This document shows positions 22,564-33,957 of a DNA stretch of 64,000 nt, piece after piece. Origin of the DNA: Cystobasidiopsis lactophilus (lineage: Eukaryota > Basidiomycota > Agaricostilbomycetes > Agaricostilbales > Chionosphaeraceae); contig BCIO01000002.1 of the NCBI GenBank assembly GCA_001599975.1, positions 4,060,448-4,124,447 of the forward strand, written 5' to 3'. Under the pieces are notes generated by a model that did not search any database, was not told the origin of the DNA, and was given only the letters and a program-made list of their open reading frames with translations. The position numbers and the translations under genes were made by a program. Positions within the stretch are counted from its first letter, which is position 1. Each line of letters begins with the position of its first letter.

Positions 22564-23736
22564 ATGACTGGCAAAACTCGCGTCCCGCTCGTCCTTGGGA
22601 CGATGACCTTTGCATTCCAAGGCGGCCGCATCACCGATCCTAAAGAAGTCCAGAAGGTGGTGAACTGCTTCAAGAACTATGGCCACACTCAACTCGACAC
22701 TGCTCGGATGTATGGCGCAGGGACTACCGAAGAGCTGCTCTCTGAATTGGATTTGGCCGGCACGACTCTGGATTCCAAGTGCTACCCAGTCAACCCTGGT
22801 GACCACTCGCCCGAGAAGCTGAGGGCCAGCCTGCTCAAGAGCCTCGAAGCGACGAAACAAAAGAAGTTCAGGATCTTCTACTTGCATGCACCCGACCGCT
22901 CCACGCCGTTCGAAGACACCCTCAGAGAACTCAACCAGCTGAACAAAGAGGGCTTGTTCGAAGAGTTTGGTCTTTCAAACTATACCGCATGGGAGGTGGC
23001 ACTGGTATGGAGCATATGTGAGAAGGAAGGTTGGATCAAGCCCACTGTCTACCAGGGTGAGCTCGACCATTTTCAGACTGCCATCTCTCTTTGTTGTCTC
23101 ATTTTTATCATAGGCATGTACAATGCCATTACCCGCGTGGGCCATTCGCCCCGGCTGTATATGACCTAACTGAGCTGAGACTGCGCAGGCGCTGAGCCGG
23201 AGCTCATCCCTTGCTGCAAGTTAGCTTTCATCCAGCGCCATGCGGAGGTCTAACTGTCTCTTATTTAGGTCGCAAGCTTGGTCTCCGCCTGCTCTGCTAC
23301 AATCCTCTGGCCGGCGGCATCGTGAGCAAGACCAACTCACCCGCCGAGACGATCGAGAAGGGCAGCCGATTCGACGAGACTACCAAGCAAGGGCAGCAGT
23401 ACAAAGCCAGATATTGGAAGGACTCGCTGTTCCAGGCCATTCAATCCATTCGCAGCGAGCTGGGCGACTCCATCACGCCCACGGAGTGCTTCCTTCGGTG
23501 GATGCAGCACCATTCCATGCTGAATGAGAACGATGGTGTCATCGTCTGTCTTTTTTGCTGACCCTTTGCCACTCACTGACCCCAACGCGGATGCACAGAT
23601 TGGTGGGAGCAGCTTGGCCCAGATCGAAGCGAACTGCAAGGATTCCGAAGGCGGACCTTTGCCAGAATCGGTCTTGAAGGCCATCGATGAGGCTCAGAAG
23701 ATCTTCCTCGTCGAAGCTCCGCCTTATTGGAGATAG
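22564..23736 (+). CDS. Aldo-keto reductase, AKR7 (aflatoxin aldehyde reductase-like)
   Basis: NADPH-dependent aldehyde reductase in a TIM barrel. The start MTGKTRVPLVLGTMTFAFQG is followed by HTQLDTARMYGAG, where Asp and Tyr are catalytic, then FRIFYLHAPDRSTPFEDTL (catalytic Lys replaced in context, His present) and FEEFGLSNYTAWEVA. After a normal intron comes MYNAITR. Two GC-AG introns, 23135-23188 (donor GCGTGG) and 23216-23268 (donor GCAAGT), restore the family sequence ITRAEPELIPCCRKLGLRLL and NPLAGG; canonical GT donors at those places throw the exon out of frame. The last intron (GTCTGT...CACAG) joins DGVI to IGGSSLAQIEAN, the cofactor phosphate-binding region. The gene ends VEAPPYWR, and Y-W-R is typical of AKR7. 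Confidence 0.9.
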
Positions 23737-23957
23737 GCGTGCCCAAACACACGTCTGGCTATGCGCAGCCCGTCAGTCCAGAGAGATTCTCAACTCTTCG
23801 ACAAGGATTGCAAGGCCAAGCTTTATGCAATAGAAAATGATTGTACAAGTGCGCGAAGGTGGAGGAAAGAGTGCGCGGCGCAAAAGCTGCACGCTGGCGA
23901 AAGCATTGACAAAAGGAAAACCAGAAATATGTCTCTTGCACAGATCTCCGCTTTCTG

Positions 23958-26691
23958 TTACTCTGAAAGCCTCATCTTCTTGTTGCGGGCGCTCTGCCTG
24001 CGAGCCGAAGGCGCGGGCGAGCCCTTGGAAGAGCTGGCGGCCGATTTGGTGGCCGCCTTGCCTGACGAAGGCCCGTTCGCTTCGGCTTTGGCCTTGGCCT
24101 TGCTTGCAGCTGGAGCTGTTTTTGGGGTGGCGCGACGGGTATTGGGCCTGGAAGGAGATTGCTGTGGGGACGCCTCCTCCTCGTCTTCGTCCATCGCGTT
24201 CGTGAGTGGGGTATTGGGTGTGTCATCCCGAGGGGCGCCGTCCTCTTCAGAGACATTGGACAGGGAAGAGTTGTCGTCTGAGAAGGCCGAGCCCGGGTTC
24301 TTGCGTTTGAGAGAAGCGGCCACTGACGGGGTGACAGCGATTGGCGGCGGAGGAAGCGTGGTGCCGTTCTGTGCCGGCACAGAGGTCGCAACGTCGAACG
24401 GGAAGCTACCATTCTCGCCTAGGAGTGCTGTCGGCGGTTCGTCATTGCCTCGGTCGACGCTTGGCGGGTTGGCAGCAGAGCCACCAGCAGTGGAGTCGCC
24501 CAAACGCATGTCGTCTGCGCCAAGCGTTGAGTTCTGAAGGTCGGGCACTACAAGGTAATCGCTCACTCAGCCGCTGAGAGTATGCTTCTGCGCTTTCGTT
24601 CGATCCATTGTTGATTCGCAGCGAGTCAGTGGTCCGAGCCAAAGCTGTTGCCAACGTTGGTGGTCTCGATTAAATCTGGGCAGGAGCAGCAAGGAAAGCC
24701 AACGCACAAGGCGTTCGCTCGGCAGGAGGAATTTGAACATTGTTCGGCGGCAGGATGGATAGCGAGCCGGAGCTTTCGTGACGGGTTCTGTAGTGGCCGT
24801 GAGAACAGGCCATCGAAGAGCATGCGGGCTTCTTACCTAGCTGCCTTCAGCCACGGATGGTCCAAAGCCTCGGCTGCATACCCTTGATGTGAGAAAGCGT
24901 CGACGCAGTGTGAACGGAACCTACACAAAGTCATGCGCTGTTTAGGGTCGATGGTCATGAGCCGCTGTACAAAGCTGCGGCCTGTGCATTGGGAAGTGGA
25001 ATTCAGACACGTAGATTCATCGGCGGTTGGAGCGCTGCCGTCACCCACCATGTTCTGATATGCCCATGCGCTCGAGCAAGCCCATGTCCGGTCTTCGCCT
25101 GGCCATCCTCTCGCTCAAATTCTCTTGCGAGTCTGTGGCCGCTACCGTCATTGAAGACGTTCAATGGGTAAGTGAAGGGAAGCGGGCACACCTTCGTCGA
25201 ACGGGCTGGCGTTGGACAGGATAGCGTAGCAGATGACGCCGATGGACCAGGCGTCGACGGCAAAGCTGTAGCCGGCCTGGTTGCGCTGGAGGACGACTTC
25301 GGGAGCGAGGTAAGTAGGGGTGCCGCAGGCGGTGCGCAGGAAGGTCTGGTTGTCCACCATCTTGGCGAGCCCAAAGTCGGAGATCTTGCAGATCGGATTG
25401 TCACCGTTGGTGAGCAGCACATTGTCCGGCTTGAGGTCACGGTGACAGACGCCCGAGCGGTGGAGGTAGTCGACCGCCAGGCAGATTTGGCGTGCAATCT
25501 CCGCCGACGTCTGCTCAGACAGGCCGTTCGACTTGATCGTATAATCGAGCAGGTCGCCGCCGTCAATCTGTGAAGGAATGGCATGACAAACGCCCCTGGG
25601 CTTGGCATGACAAAAGACTCACGTATTCCATGACGATATACATCATGTCCGGGTCCTCAAAGTAGTCCTCGTAGCGGGCAATGTGAGGGTGGTGCAAGCT
25701 TTTCATGATGTCCACCTCGCGTTCCAGCATGGCGAACGTTTCTGTTCATACATCCAGATCTTCAGTAATCTCCAGGAGCTCTTGGGAGGTAGCACAAACT
25801 TGGGTTGCTCATGAAGCGTTTTCTGGTGCTGGCTCAGAACAGGCTTCCGAATGAAGCGGCTAGGACACTCACTTCTGCATTATCTGTGGGTGATCAATGA
25901 TTTAGATCAGTACTAAGCCAAACCCGTGAGGTAGAGGAACATCTGCGCACTTTGACCGCCTTGATGTTGCCCGTCGAGCGCTCAATGGCCCTCTTGACCG
26001 TCGCGAACGAGCCCTTGCCAATGGTGTCCCGCACATCGTACTTGGCATAGAGACCTCCTGCAGCGTCCGGGTCTGGCTTGACGTTGCTGCCCCGGGGCGT
26101 GGTGCGGAACACAAAGCCTGCAAGGGAAATTGGGACTGCATTAGCCGGCCTGCTACGTTGGACGACTGCATTTGGGGACACCCACGCAGATCCTCGGCCA
26201 AGTCGGTGGACGGCGGGCCAAAGCAGACCTCGAAGCCGCTGTCGAGCTGGGTGCGCTTGCCTTTGCCGAGCCTGTTGCCCTCGACGTAGAGGCCATTCGA
26301 GGAGCAGTCCTCGACGAGCACGCGGCCGTCGCCCAGCGTGGGGTCGCTGGCTTCGGTCCAGATCTTGCAGTGGACGGAGGAGATCTTCTTGTTGGTGAGC
26401 AGGAAGTCGGCCTTCTGCGTGTTGCGGCCAATCGTGTACAGCGTCTTCTGCCGGCCAAAGTCGAAGCGCGACAGGCCGGACTGGGGCGCGGCGGGGATCA
26501 GCATGGCCCAGTAGTCCTCTGAGAGCGGCCTGGAGGCAGCGGACGAGCGCTGCGAGGGGCCGGGCACTTGCTGCGTTTGCGAGAAGTAGGCCTTGTTTGG
26601 GGATTGCTTGTTAGCGCTCGCTGCGTAGCTGTCGGCCGGCAAGGCTCACCTCTTGCGTCTCTGGGATCTCATCATAGCTGTCCTCGTCCAT
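23958..26691 (-). CDS. RAD53: Rad53/Cds1/Chk2-type checkpoint kinase
   Basis: DNA-damage/replication checkpoint Ser/Thr kinase acting in the nucleus downstream of ATR/ATM. The first exon reads MDEDSYDEIPETQE, containing a T-Q site. An FHA phosphothreonine-binding domain follows (YTIGRNTQKADF, KISSVHCKIW, DCSSNGLYVEGN). After an intron comes the kinase domain with the glycine loop IGKGSFATVKRA and Lys in IKAVKV, then HRDLKPDNVLL, ISDFGLAKM, CGTPTYLAPEV and SIGVICYAILSNASPFDEG. C-terminal to the kinase is an acidic, basic and Ser-rich tail (GSAFSDDNSSLSNVSEEDG, then a K/A/S-rich end RRQSARNKKMRLSE) that probably carries the nuclear localisation signal. One N-terminal FHA and no C-terminal FHA domain makes it Cds1/Chk2-like rather than budding-yeast Rad53-like. 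Confidence 0.9.
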
Positions 26692-26902
26692 TTGGGGTGG
26701 GATCCAAGCCAAATGGTGGACGGAGAAACACACCCTCGACTCAATTTGAGGCGGACCCGATTTATCGCCACACAATTGGGACCGTGCTCGACGTGGATTG
26801 CCATCAAATTTGGCCCAAACGGGCATGCAGCGATGTGATTCCATGCAATATCCACAGCCTGGCCCAAACCGGCCCCCGACACGAAAGCGAAGCCTTCTCC
26901 CC

Positions 26903-28836
26903 TCACACACTCCACGTCCCGCGTTGCCGCCGCAATTCAAACCAAACATACCCCAACATGGCGGTAGCCACCATCAGTAAAGACCCATTAAGTACGCCGG
27001 ACTTCCACCAGCTGTCTACGCCAATCACTGAGGCCAATATCAGCCCGTGTTTACTTTTGACGATAAATGAAGGTCGAGGCGCGACTTACGAGCTCCGTTG
27101 ACCGGCGTGCCCGCCAAGTTGAAGAAAGCAGTGACCGTCCATGCCCTGTCAGATGCAACGCGATCCGGATGTCAGCTTGGTCGCAATAAACTTTGTCAGA
27201 GCGGCCCTCTCCGAGAAGCAGATGGAGGAGCCCGCCCCTGACAACCGGCAAGGAACACGAACACTCCGCTCCGGTAGCCATAGTCTGCTGGATTCGAGGC
27301 TAGGGAGGCGATCAAAGGCGTGTATAGATTAACCATGGCCTGTGTTCAAGATGTGGAGCAAGAGTCTTTGAGTGCCAGGATTTTGGGCGACAGAGAGTGC
27401 GGCAGCTCACCGTCGCCAGCCAGCCATAGACAATGGTAAAGATGATAACCCCGGCCACTGAAGTGCACCTGTCCCAGCTAAAGAAGAGGATGGCGAGGAG
27501 GAGGATGTGCGGCGTCATCGTCGAGAAGGGACCGAGTCGGTCCGCAAGTGCATTAGGTATTAGGGCCAGCATACCGCCAGCGTTACATAAAGACAGCTGA
27601 GCGTCCATCTCAGCTTGTGCATGGGCAATCAGCTTGCAGGGACGAACCATGTAGAAACTGAGAACCGGCCCAGCAGACGTGCTCTCGCTCGCGAACACTT
27701 GAATGTAGCTGAAGCCAGTGAGACTGTAGAAGTGTGATCGGTAAGCCAGTCTGGGCAATCCGGAAGGTAAGCGATGGGCAACCGACCAGGTGAAAAACAA
27801 AAGGCAGCCTCTGAAGCTCGAATCAGAGCAGTGCCATGGCCAAAAGCTCCACGAGCGAGCACTCACGCTGCCACAGTGACCATATAAAGTCGGTCTTTCA
27901 CCAAATCGCGCAGGGAAGAGCGACTGCCCAGCTGCTCGGCCGTCATTTGCGTTATCGGCACAGGTTGGCACAAAATGTTGGCGACGACCAGCATGCCCAA
28001 GAACAAAAACCCAACCGATCTTACTGCCCATTTAAATCCTACCGACTCGATGAGGTTGTTGAGCATGATAGGCAGCACGACCCCGCCGATTGAGCCACCG
28101 GTCAAAGCAGCCCCTACGGCGAACGATTGGTGGTCTTGGAAATGAATCGCTACTAATGTATAAACTGGATGATCCTTGTCAGCTATGCTCGTCGGGAAAA
28201 CTGATCGATGCCGCCGCTCACCCTGCAAAATTCCAATTCACATTTCATAAGCGGGAGTTGTGTAGCGCATGCAAAGGGGAACCAACTGGCGCGAAGCTGA
28301 AGCCCATCGCAATGCCACAGCATATCGCTTGGCATAGCATCAGCTGCCAAAATTGGGTGGCGGCAGGGATCGAGAATAGAGCGATGATCCAGAAAGCAGA
28401 GGCGATAAGGAACTCGAGACGACAATAACCTCGGTCGCACAATTTGCCAGCATAGCCAGTTATGATGAGTTCGAGGAAAGAAGATATTGTGACCAGCCAG
28501 CCTAAAGTGCTGAGCGAGTAAGTCGGCAGGAGAGTCGCGTTGTAGTAGGCAACGAAGGCGCCAGCAGAATAGATGTAGCCTGTTATGTAGATCAGAATGT
28601 GCGGTATGAAGGAGCTACAGCAAGAAGAGCGAACCAATGCTGATGAACATGAGCATCGCTCCCGCGGTCAAAGAACTCCACGCCCTCCAAGGATAGCTCT
28701 TGAGACTTCGCTTCTGAACTGGCGCACTTAATACCACAGGTAAAACAGCTTCGACGGCAGCTTCCAGGTCTTTAGAGGCCTTCATGTCAGGGCTGCCGCT
28801 CGATGCGGCAGACGCGAGGGCTTTGCCGCCTTCCAT
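26903..28836 (-). CDS. MFS transporter, monocarboxylate-porter-like (copy A)
   Basis: Twelve-helix plasma-membrane porter of the major facilitator superfamily, MCT/Mch-like group. The start MEGGKALASAASSG leads a cytosolic tail, then the first helix (WSSLTAGAMLMFISIGSLF) and GYIYSAGAFVAYY. It continues with WLVTISSFLELIITGYAGKLCDRG (the D-R-G loop between helices 2 and 3), MLCQAICCGIAMGFSF, GGSIGGVVLPIMLN (motif typical of MCTs), GFKWAVRSVGFLF, GGMLALIPNALADRLG and DYGYRSG. Two further introns give AWTVTAFFNLAGTPVNGAL and IGVDSWWKSGVLNGSLLMV, ending GTWSV with TGA at 26903-26905. It is paralogous along its length to 31885-33593. The substrate cannot be assigned. Confidence 0.85.
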
Positions 28837-29513
28837 TGGGCGCGTTGACGCTTTCGTGCACACTGGCACAGAGAACACAGCGAGTTAATTCTTTCGCACC
28901 GTTGAATGGGAGCAAATACCAAAGGCGCGTTTGCTGTCGCTTCGAGATTTTTCAACTGGCAAATGAGCATGCCGCCTTGCCGACTCGTATGCGAAAATCA
29001 GAAAGGCGGGGCCCCTCGCCCGCTAGAGAAGACTACCCAGAGGAGGAGGCAGACCGAGAACGCGACAAATGGGCAGCGACTTTTTGTCAAGGCGCGAAAG
29101 AGAGCGTCGAGCGTCAAACACGGTGGGCGGAAAGCGAGCTCGTCGCGGGCGCACAGATTGTCGCTGGCAGCTCCGGCTTCCTACTCGACAGGCACAGCAG
29201 TGGTCATGTAAGGGAAAGCAGGGATGTCAAGTAAAAAGAGAGGGGTGAGATCAAGAGTTGTCGCGGAGACGACTCGAGCGAGTCGCCACCCAAATTCCCA
29301 ATTCGTGGGCAATGCTAGAATTTCAGGAGTTTACAATTGGAAGACGATTCTCAATGCTCGATACAAAGTGCAGGCACTACAATTAGGATCGTGAAGTTCG
29401 AAAGTCCGTCAAGAATGCCCAAGATTGATTTGCCACCGAGGAAGACTGCATCGGCCAAATGTCAGAGGACAGATGATTTCGCATCAGAAGAGAAGCTCAC
29501 CAGAGAGACTCCA
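28837..29513. other. Intergenic, no gene seen
   Basis: About 680 bases upstream of transporter copy A and downstream of a SANT-family gene. Only short frames are present, and no repeat or RNA gene was recognised. Confidence 0.35.
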
Positions 29514-30945
29514 CTATCTGCTGTTGATGGGAGGCAAAGACGTGAAGTCAGGGGCCGAGCCCATCGCCCGTTGCGACAAGGGCCGGGGGTAGCTGAACAA
29601 TTGGGCAGCCGGCGTTGGCCCTTGTAGCACTTGTTGGGACGTCCAAGCTGTGAAATGGGCACCAGAGGCAGTCGCAGTCATTGTTCTCAACCGCGATTCC
29701 AAATGGCGCTTTCTGGTATAGGCGACTGGGCCAGGGCTTCCCTCGGCTGGAAGATGAGGGAGGCCAGCAGCTGGGTGCATAATGATGATGCCATCCGTGC
29801 TGAGACGAGGAGAAGACGCTGGAGCCAGCGTGGACAGAGAGTCCGAGGCCTTTGCGTCTTCAGCGGCGACCGGGCTGCGAGATGGTCCAGCCGGTTGAGT
29901 GCGAAGCCCAGCATATGGGTGCACAATGACGATGCCCTCCGTGCTGGAGCGAGGAGAAGACGTAAGAGCCGGCGTGGACACAGTGTCCGAAGCGCGGGCG
30001 TCTTCAGTAGCGGCTGGGATGACGAGTCGATCGGCCGGACGAGTGGAAGGTCCCGCAATGGGGTTGGCAGCGGCGGCACTTGTTGAAGCGGAAGTAGTGC
30101 TCGAACTTTCGAATGGTTGTCCAGGCTGGCGAGATCCGGTCACGTAGAGTTGACCGGCCGGCTCGGAGGGGAGAACGAGCTTAATGAAGGAAGCGTCGAG
30201 CTCCGCCTTGGTATGCGTCGGGAATTTGAGGTCGAACTCGCGCAAGGTGACGCAGCGGATGTTGTGGGCAGCAAGCAGTTGTTCGGCGAACAGACGCTCG
30301 CTTCCCTCCTCCAAGGTAATGACTCTTGCGTTGGCTGCGCAGCAAAGCAGATGCTCAGTGCAGTCCTGCAACGAAAAGGTCGAGAGAGCCTACCATCCGC
30401 GACAAGCTTCACATACTGGCTTCTGCAAACGGCCGCGTTTCGGCCTTCAACGCCCCTGGCCACCTTCTCCCAGTGCTTGAGGTTGATCAAATACGAGTTG
30501 ACCAATTTGAGCGAGTCTTCAGGTGTCCATGCCGGAGCGCGGCCGGTGGATGATTTGTGAATCGAGTAGGGCGTGACTTGCTGCACAGCCGTTAGCCAGA
30601 GGCAAGCAGTCCTGCGAAACGAGCTACGCACAGACATAGCCCAAAGCTCATCGGCATCTGGAGCGAAAGCATCGACATGTCAGCCAAGGCTTGGGGAGGA
30701 AAGAACCCAAGGAAAGGCGCCGACCGTTGAGATGGCCACGGCTTCCAGACTGCGCTGCGACTCCGTTTAGGGCACCAGATACACCCTGCGATTCGAAATC
30801 AGTCAGAAATCTTGGGTCTTGTGCGAATACACGACGAGAGGGAAAAGATGGGAAAGCAAGTGGCGAGTGGCGTGAAGGAGCGAAGGGGAGGGTGGCAGAG
30901 AAAGGAGAGGCTTACAGCACCCGTTCCGTGCTTCGAGGACGACAT
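29514..30945 (-). CDS. SANT/Myb-like family protein, copy 1
   Basis: Member of a local gene family with two Myb-like repeats. It starts MSSSKHGTGA (exon 1, 30 nt; GTAAGC donor); small exons follow (GVSGALNGVAAQSGSRGHLN). The first repeat is APAWTPEDSLKLVNSYL ... CRSQYVKLVADG, and the second ERLFAEQLLAAHNIRCVTLREF ... AELDASFIKLVLP. The tail contains two imperfect repeats of about 39 residues (ATEDARASDTVST ... IVIVHPYAG and AAEDAKASDSLST ... IIIMHPAAG) and the family C-terminus AQLFSYPRPLSQRAMGSAP, DFTSLPPINSR. It is closest to the copy at 47738-49173. It sits between the two transporter paralogs, on the same strand as both. Likely nuclear; function unknown. Confidence 0.8.
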
Positions 30946-31884
30946 AATGAAGCGATATTGAAGTATGAGGTAGAACTCAGACGGTGGTAGCAGTGAAAGA
31001 GACGAAGAAGTGGGCCGCCCTCTGCGAAACCGTTGCCAAAGTTTCCTTGGAACGGTCGCTGACGCAACCAAAATCACCACATCTAAGAAGTATCAAAAGT
31101 TGCTCGGATGTGATCTGATCAAGAACTGTAGGCAAAGCAAGAGTATGCACCTGCAGAAGACGGACACTTTAGCAGTGTCTGGTGAGTTGTTCCGAACTCA
31201 CAAGATCTAGTATTGAGACCGATTCTGCGACGGCAATACCAAGAGGCTCTGACTGCTCTCAGTTTGAGGGTTAAGTTAGAGCGCCTTGCAACTTGCTCGA
31301 AGTGCCCCTTCTCTTTCTGGACGCGACATCGGACATTCTATTTTTTTTTTGTTCTAAACCGCATCGACACAACCGAAACCAGGATTGGTAAAGAAGTCGG
31401 ATAAGAATTGCTGGGATAGCAAATGTCCGTCCTTTAGCCCGCTCGCTGTGCAAAATCGGTCGATCCCGCGAGCTCAGGAGCATGATGAGCCGGCTGGCGG
31501 ACAGCAAGTTGACTTGAATCGGAGCGGGTCTCATTCTACTTAGTTGGAGACGCAAAGTGCAAGCAGGAGCCCTTTGAGAACCAGAGCTGAAGGGAGGCCC
31601 ATCAATATCGTTCACGGACATCGAAGAGCAAAGTGGCCGCGCAAAATGAAGCCTTCAAATCGGGGTGACCTTGTTGCTATGTAAATAGCCTCCAAAACAA
31701 ATCGAGATGAAGAAAAGTGAAGCAAAGTGCCAACCAGATCCAAATCCGCAACGTCAACATCGAACAGGTCCAAGAGAGCTTTTTGGCTTCCTCCCCTGGG
31801 CCGCCTTAAAACCTTCGCCAGCGAAAATGCTGGTCCAAAAGTTGTCTACCATGACAGATCTATGGCATATGTTACAATCTAGGG
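30946..31884. other. Upstream region shared with the other SANT copies, then unassigned sequence
   Basis: The stretch from 30946 to about 31340 is the reverse complement of the regions upstream of the other family copies (about 44770-45187 and 47300-47737). Shared blocks include AGAGGGCGGCCCACTTCTTC and GTTCCAGGGGAGCTTTGCAA in variant forms. It probably carries the promoter duplicated with the gene. From 31340 to 31884 no gene is seen. Confidence 0.6.
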
Positions 31885-33593
31885 TCAGACCCGCCAAGTC
31901 TTGCGATCTAGAGCTAGCCGCCACCGAACGAAGGCAAGAATGCCCGTGCCAACTAACAGCAAAGTGCCGTTAAGGATGCCAGAATGGAGCCACCTGTCGG
32001 TTCCAATCACAGCACCGTTGATGGGAGTCCCTCCCCCATAGAAGAAAGAAATTGTTGTCCAAGCTCTGCAAAGGTCATCTCAGCAGCTGTTACAGACACC
32101 GTGGCAGACTTACACTCCAGCTCGAAAGCCATAGTCAGCCGAGTTCTTGGAGAGGCTCCCGATTGTAGGCGCATACAGGTTGGTCATGCAAGTGCCAACA
32201 AAGCCGTATAGCAGGCACCACACAACAACGGCTGCGGTCGAGGTGCAAGAGCTCCAGACAAAATAGAGGATGGATAGGACCAAAACGAGAGGTGTCAATG
32301 TAGTGAAGGGCCCAAGTGAGTCGGCAAGGGCGTTGGGGATTAGAGATAACAGACCGCCAGCGTTGGCGATTGAGATCTGAAAGAGATTGAGAGCAAATCT
32401 GGGGCATCGATGGCACACTCACAGTATAGAATGCTAGATTGGAACTGGAATCGGTGCTCAAGGACGCCCATAGCTGGACATAGGAGAAGCCGGTCAAACT
32501 GCGGGCTTAACTGATGAGGGAGGCACGTATGGTAAGGAGGTATTCATACCAAGTGAAGAGCAGTATGCATCCTCTGAGTTTCGCTCAGCCATGTCAAAAT
32601 TAAGTAAGAGGAACAACCAACGCAATGACTGTTAGCACATAAAGCTTGTCCTTGGCTAGGTCCTTGAAGCTCGACCGGCTCTCGATCTCTTGTTCACTAA
32701 GCTTGGATGGCGGTACAGGCTGAATCATGATATTGGCTAGGGAAAGGAGGCCAAGGTAGAGAAATCCGTCGATCCGAATTGCCCACTTGAAGCCGCGTTG
32801 ATCGATGAGCTGGTTGATTAGGATGGGAAGGCAAATGCCCCCGACCGAGCCTCCAACCAGAGCAAAGCCGATCGCCAAGGCAGTGCGGTAGTTTGCGAAG
32901 TGGATGGCGACGGTCGAGTAGACCTTGGGAGAGGCTTCAGCACGGCGCGCGAACGGGGACAATTGTTGGGTGCATACCGGCACAAAGCACAGCGCCATAG
33001 CAAATCCTATGCCAACAGCTTGACATAACATGAGTTGCCAGAGTTTTGTGGACTCGGCAATGGTGAATAGGCACAAGACCCAGAGAGCGCTGGAGACGAG
33101 GAGCATTTGGCGGCAGTATCCAAGGTCACTTTGCCTCTCGTTAGTCACTTCTCGGAACTTGTCGAGTAGAACGACGCACTAGAGCTTGCCAGCGACGCCC
33201 GAAAACAAAAGCTCGATGAAGGAAGCCAGCGTCCCAAGCCATGTCAGGACAGTGAGGCTGTATTCGGGCAACAACTCTTGGCTATAAAAGTCGAGGAAGG
33301 CGCCAAAAGCGTAGATGTATCCAAAGGAACAAAATGTACTGCACAAGCCTTCAGCTGGCGGCAAGCTCAGTGAGCAAGAATTGTACCGACACAAGAAAGG
33401 CCGCCACAAGGCTCGACCATGCTTGCCAGGGCAGATCCTTGGCTCTTGATGGCATAGAATTGGTGACTCTGCTGTGGATGGAGGCCTCGTTGGCACTTTC
33501 GAGAGAGGCCCTCTCCGGCGGCTGCTCCAATTTGGCCACAATCCCGTCCCTTTCTGACTTCTCCTCTCCTCCAAAACCATTAGAAACAGCCAT
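31885..33593 (-). CDS. MFS transporter, monocarboxylate-porter-like (copy B)
   Basis: Plasma-membrane porter paralogous to 26903-28836. It starts MAVSNGFGGEEKSERDG, an acidic cytosolic tail. Membrane segments include WSSLVAAFLVSVQFLL, FGYIYAFGAFLDFYS, WLGTLASFIELLFSGVAGKL, MLCQAVGIGFAMALCFVPV, GGSVGGICLPILINQ, GFKWAIRIDGFLYLGLLSL, TGFSYVQLW and GGLLSLIPNALADSLG. After a GTAAGT...TTGCAG intron come AWTTISFFYGGGTPINGA and GILNGTLLLVGTGILAFV, with a basic C-terminus KTWRV and TGA at 31885-31887. The same intron positions near the C-terminus support duplication from copy A. Substrate unknown. Confidence 0.85.
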
Positions 33594-33957
33594 TACAACT
33601 TATCAAGGCGACATTTAAGAGCGATATAGAAGTAGCATAGGACAGAGAGAGCAGATCAGTGTCCTTTGACCAACTTGGTGCGGGCGGCAACGGTGAGAGG
33701 GAAGCGAGGGAGCAAGGCCGCCAGTCCAGTCGTACCAGAACAATACAGAACTTCCTTCAAGGGGTAAATCAGGCAGATAGAAGAGCGAGCGTCGACGCCG
33801 CTGATCAAGCAACGAAATTTCAGGCAGGGGTGGCGCGAAGCCCCGGGTTTGATGGTAGCTGGCTCATGGTCGCAACGCATCATTTGTCCCAAGCCAAACA
33901 AGAAAGGAGAGGGAGTGGTAGAGAGCGCGCCATCAACTGGCCCTTTTTTGCATTCTA

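Noticed and set aside
22066-22887. 273-codon minus-strand ORF
   Set aside because: It lies largely opposite the AKR7 reductase exon and has no motif; it is an antisense shadow extended by chance upstream.
23189-23268. Frameshift in the AKR7 gene
   Set aside because: Explained without any indel by two GC-AG introns that restore the conserved sequence.
26172-26522. Plus-strand 116-codon ORF
   Set aside because: Shadow of the FHA domain exon of the checkpoint kinase.
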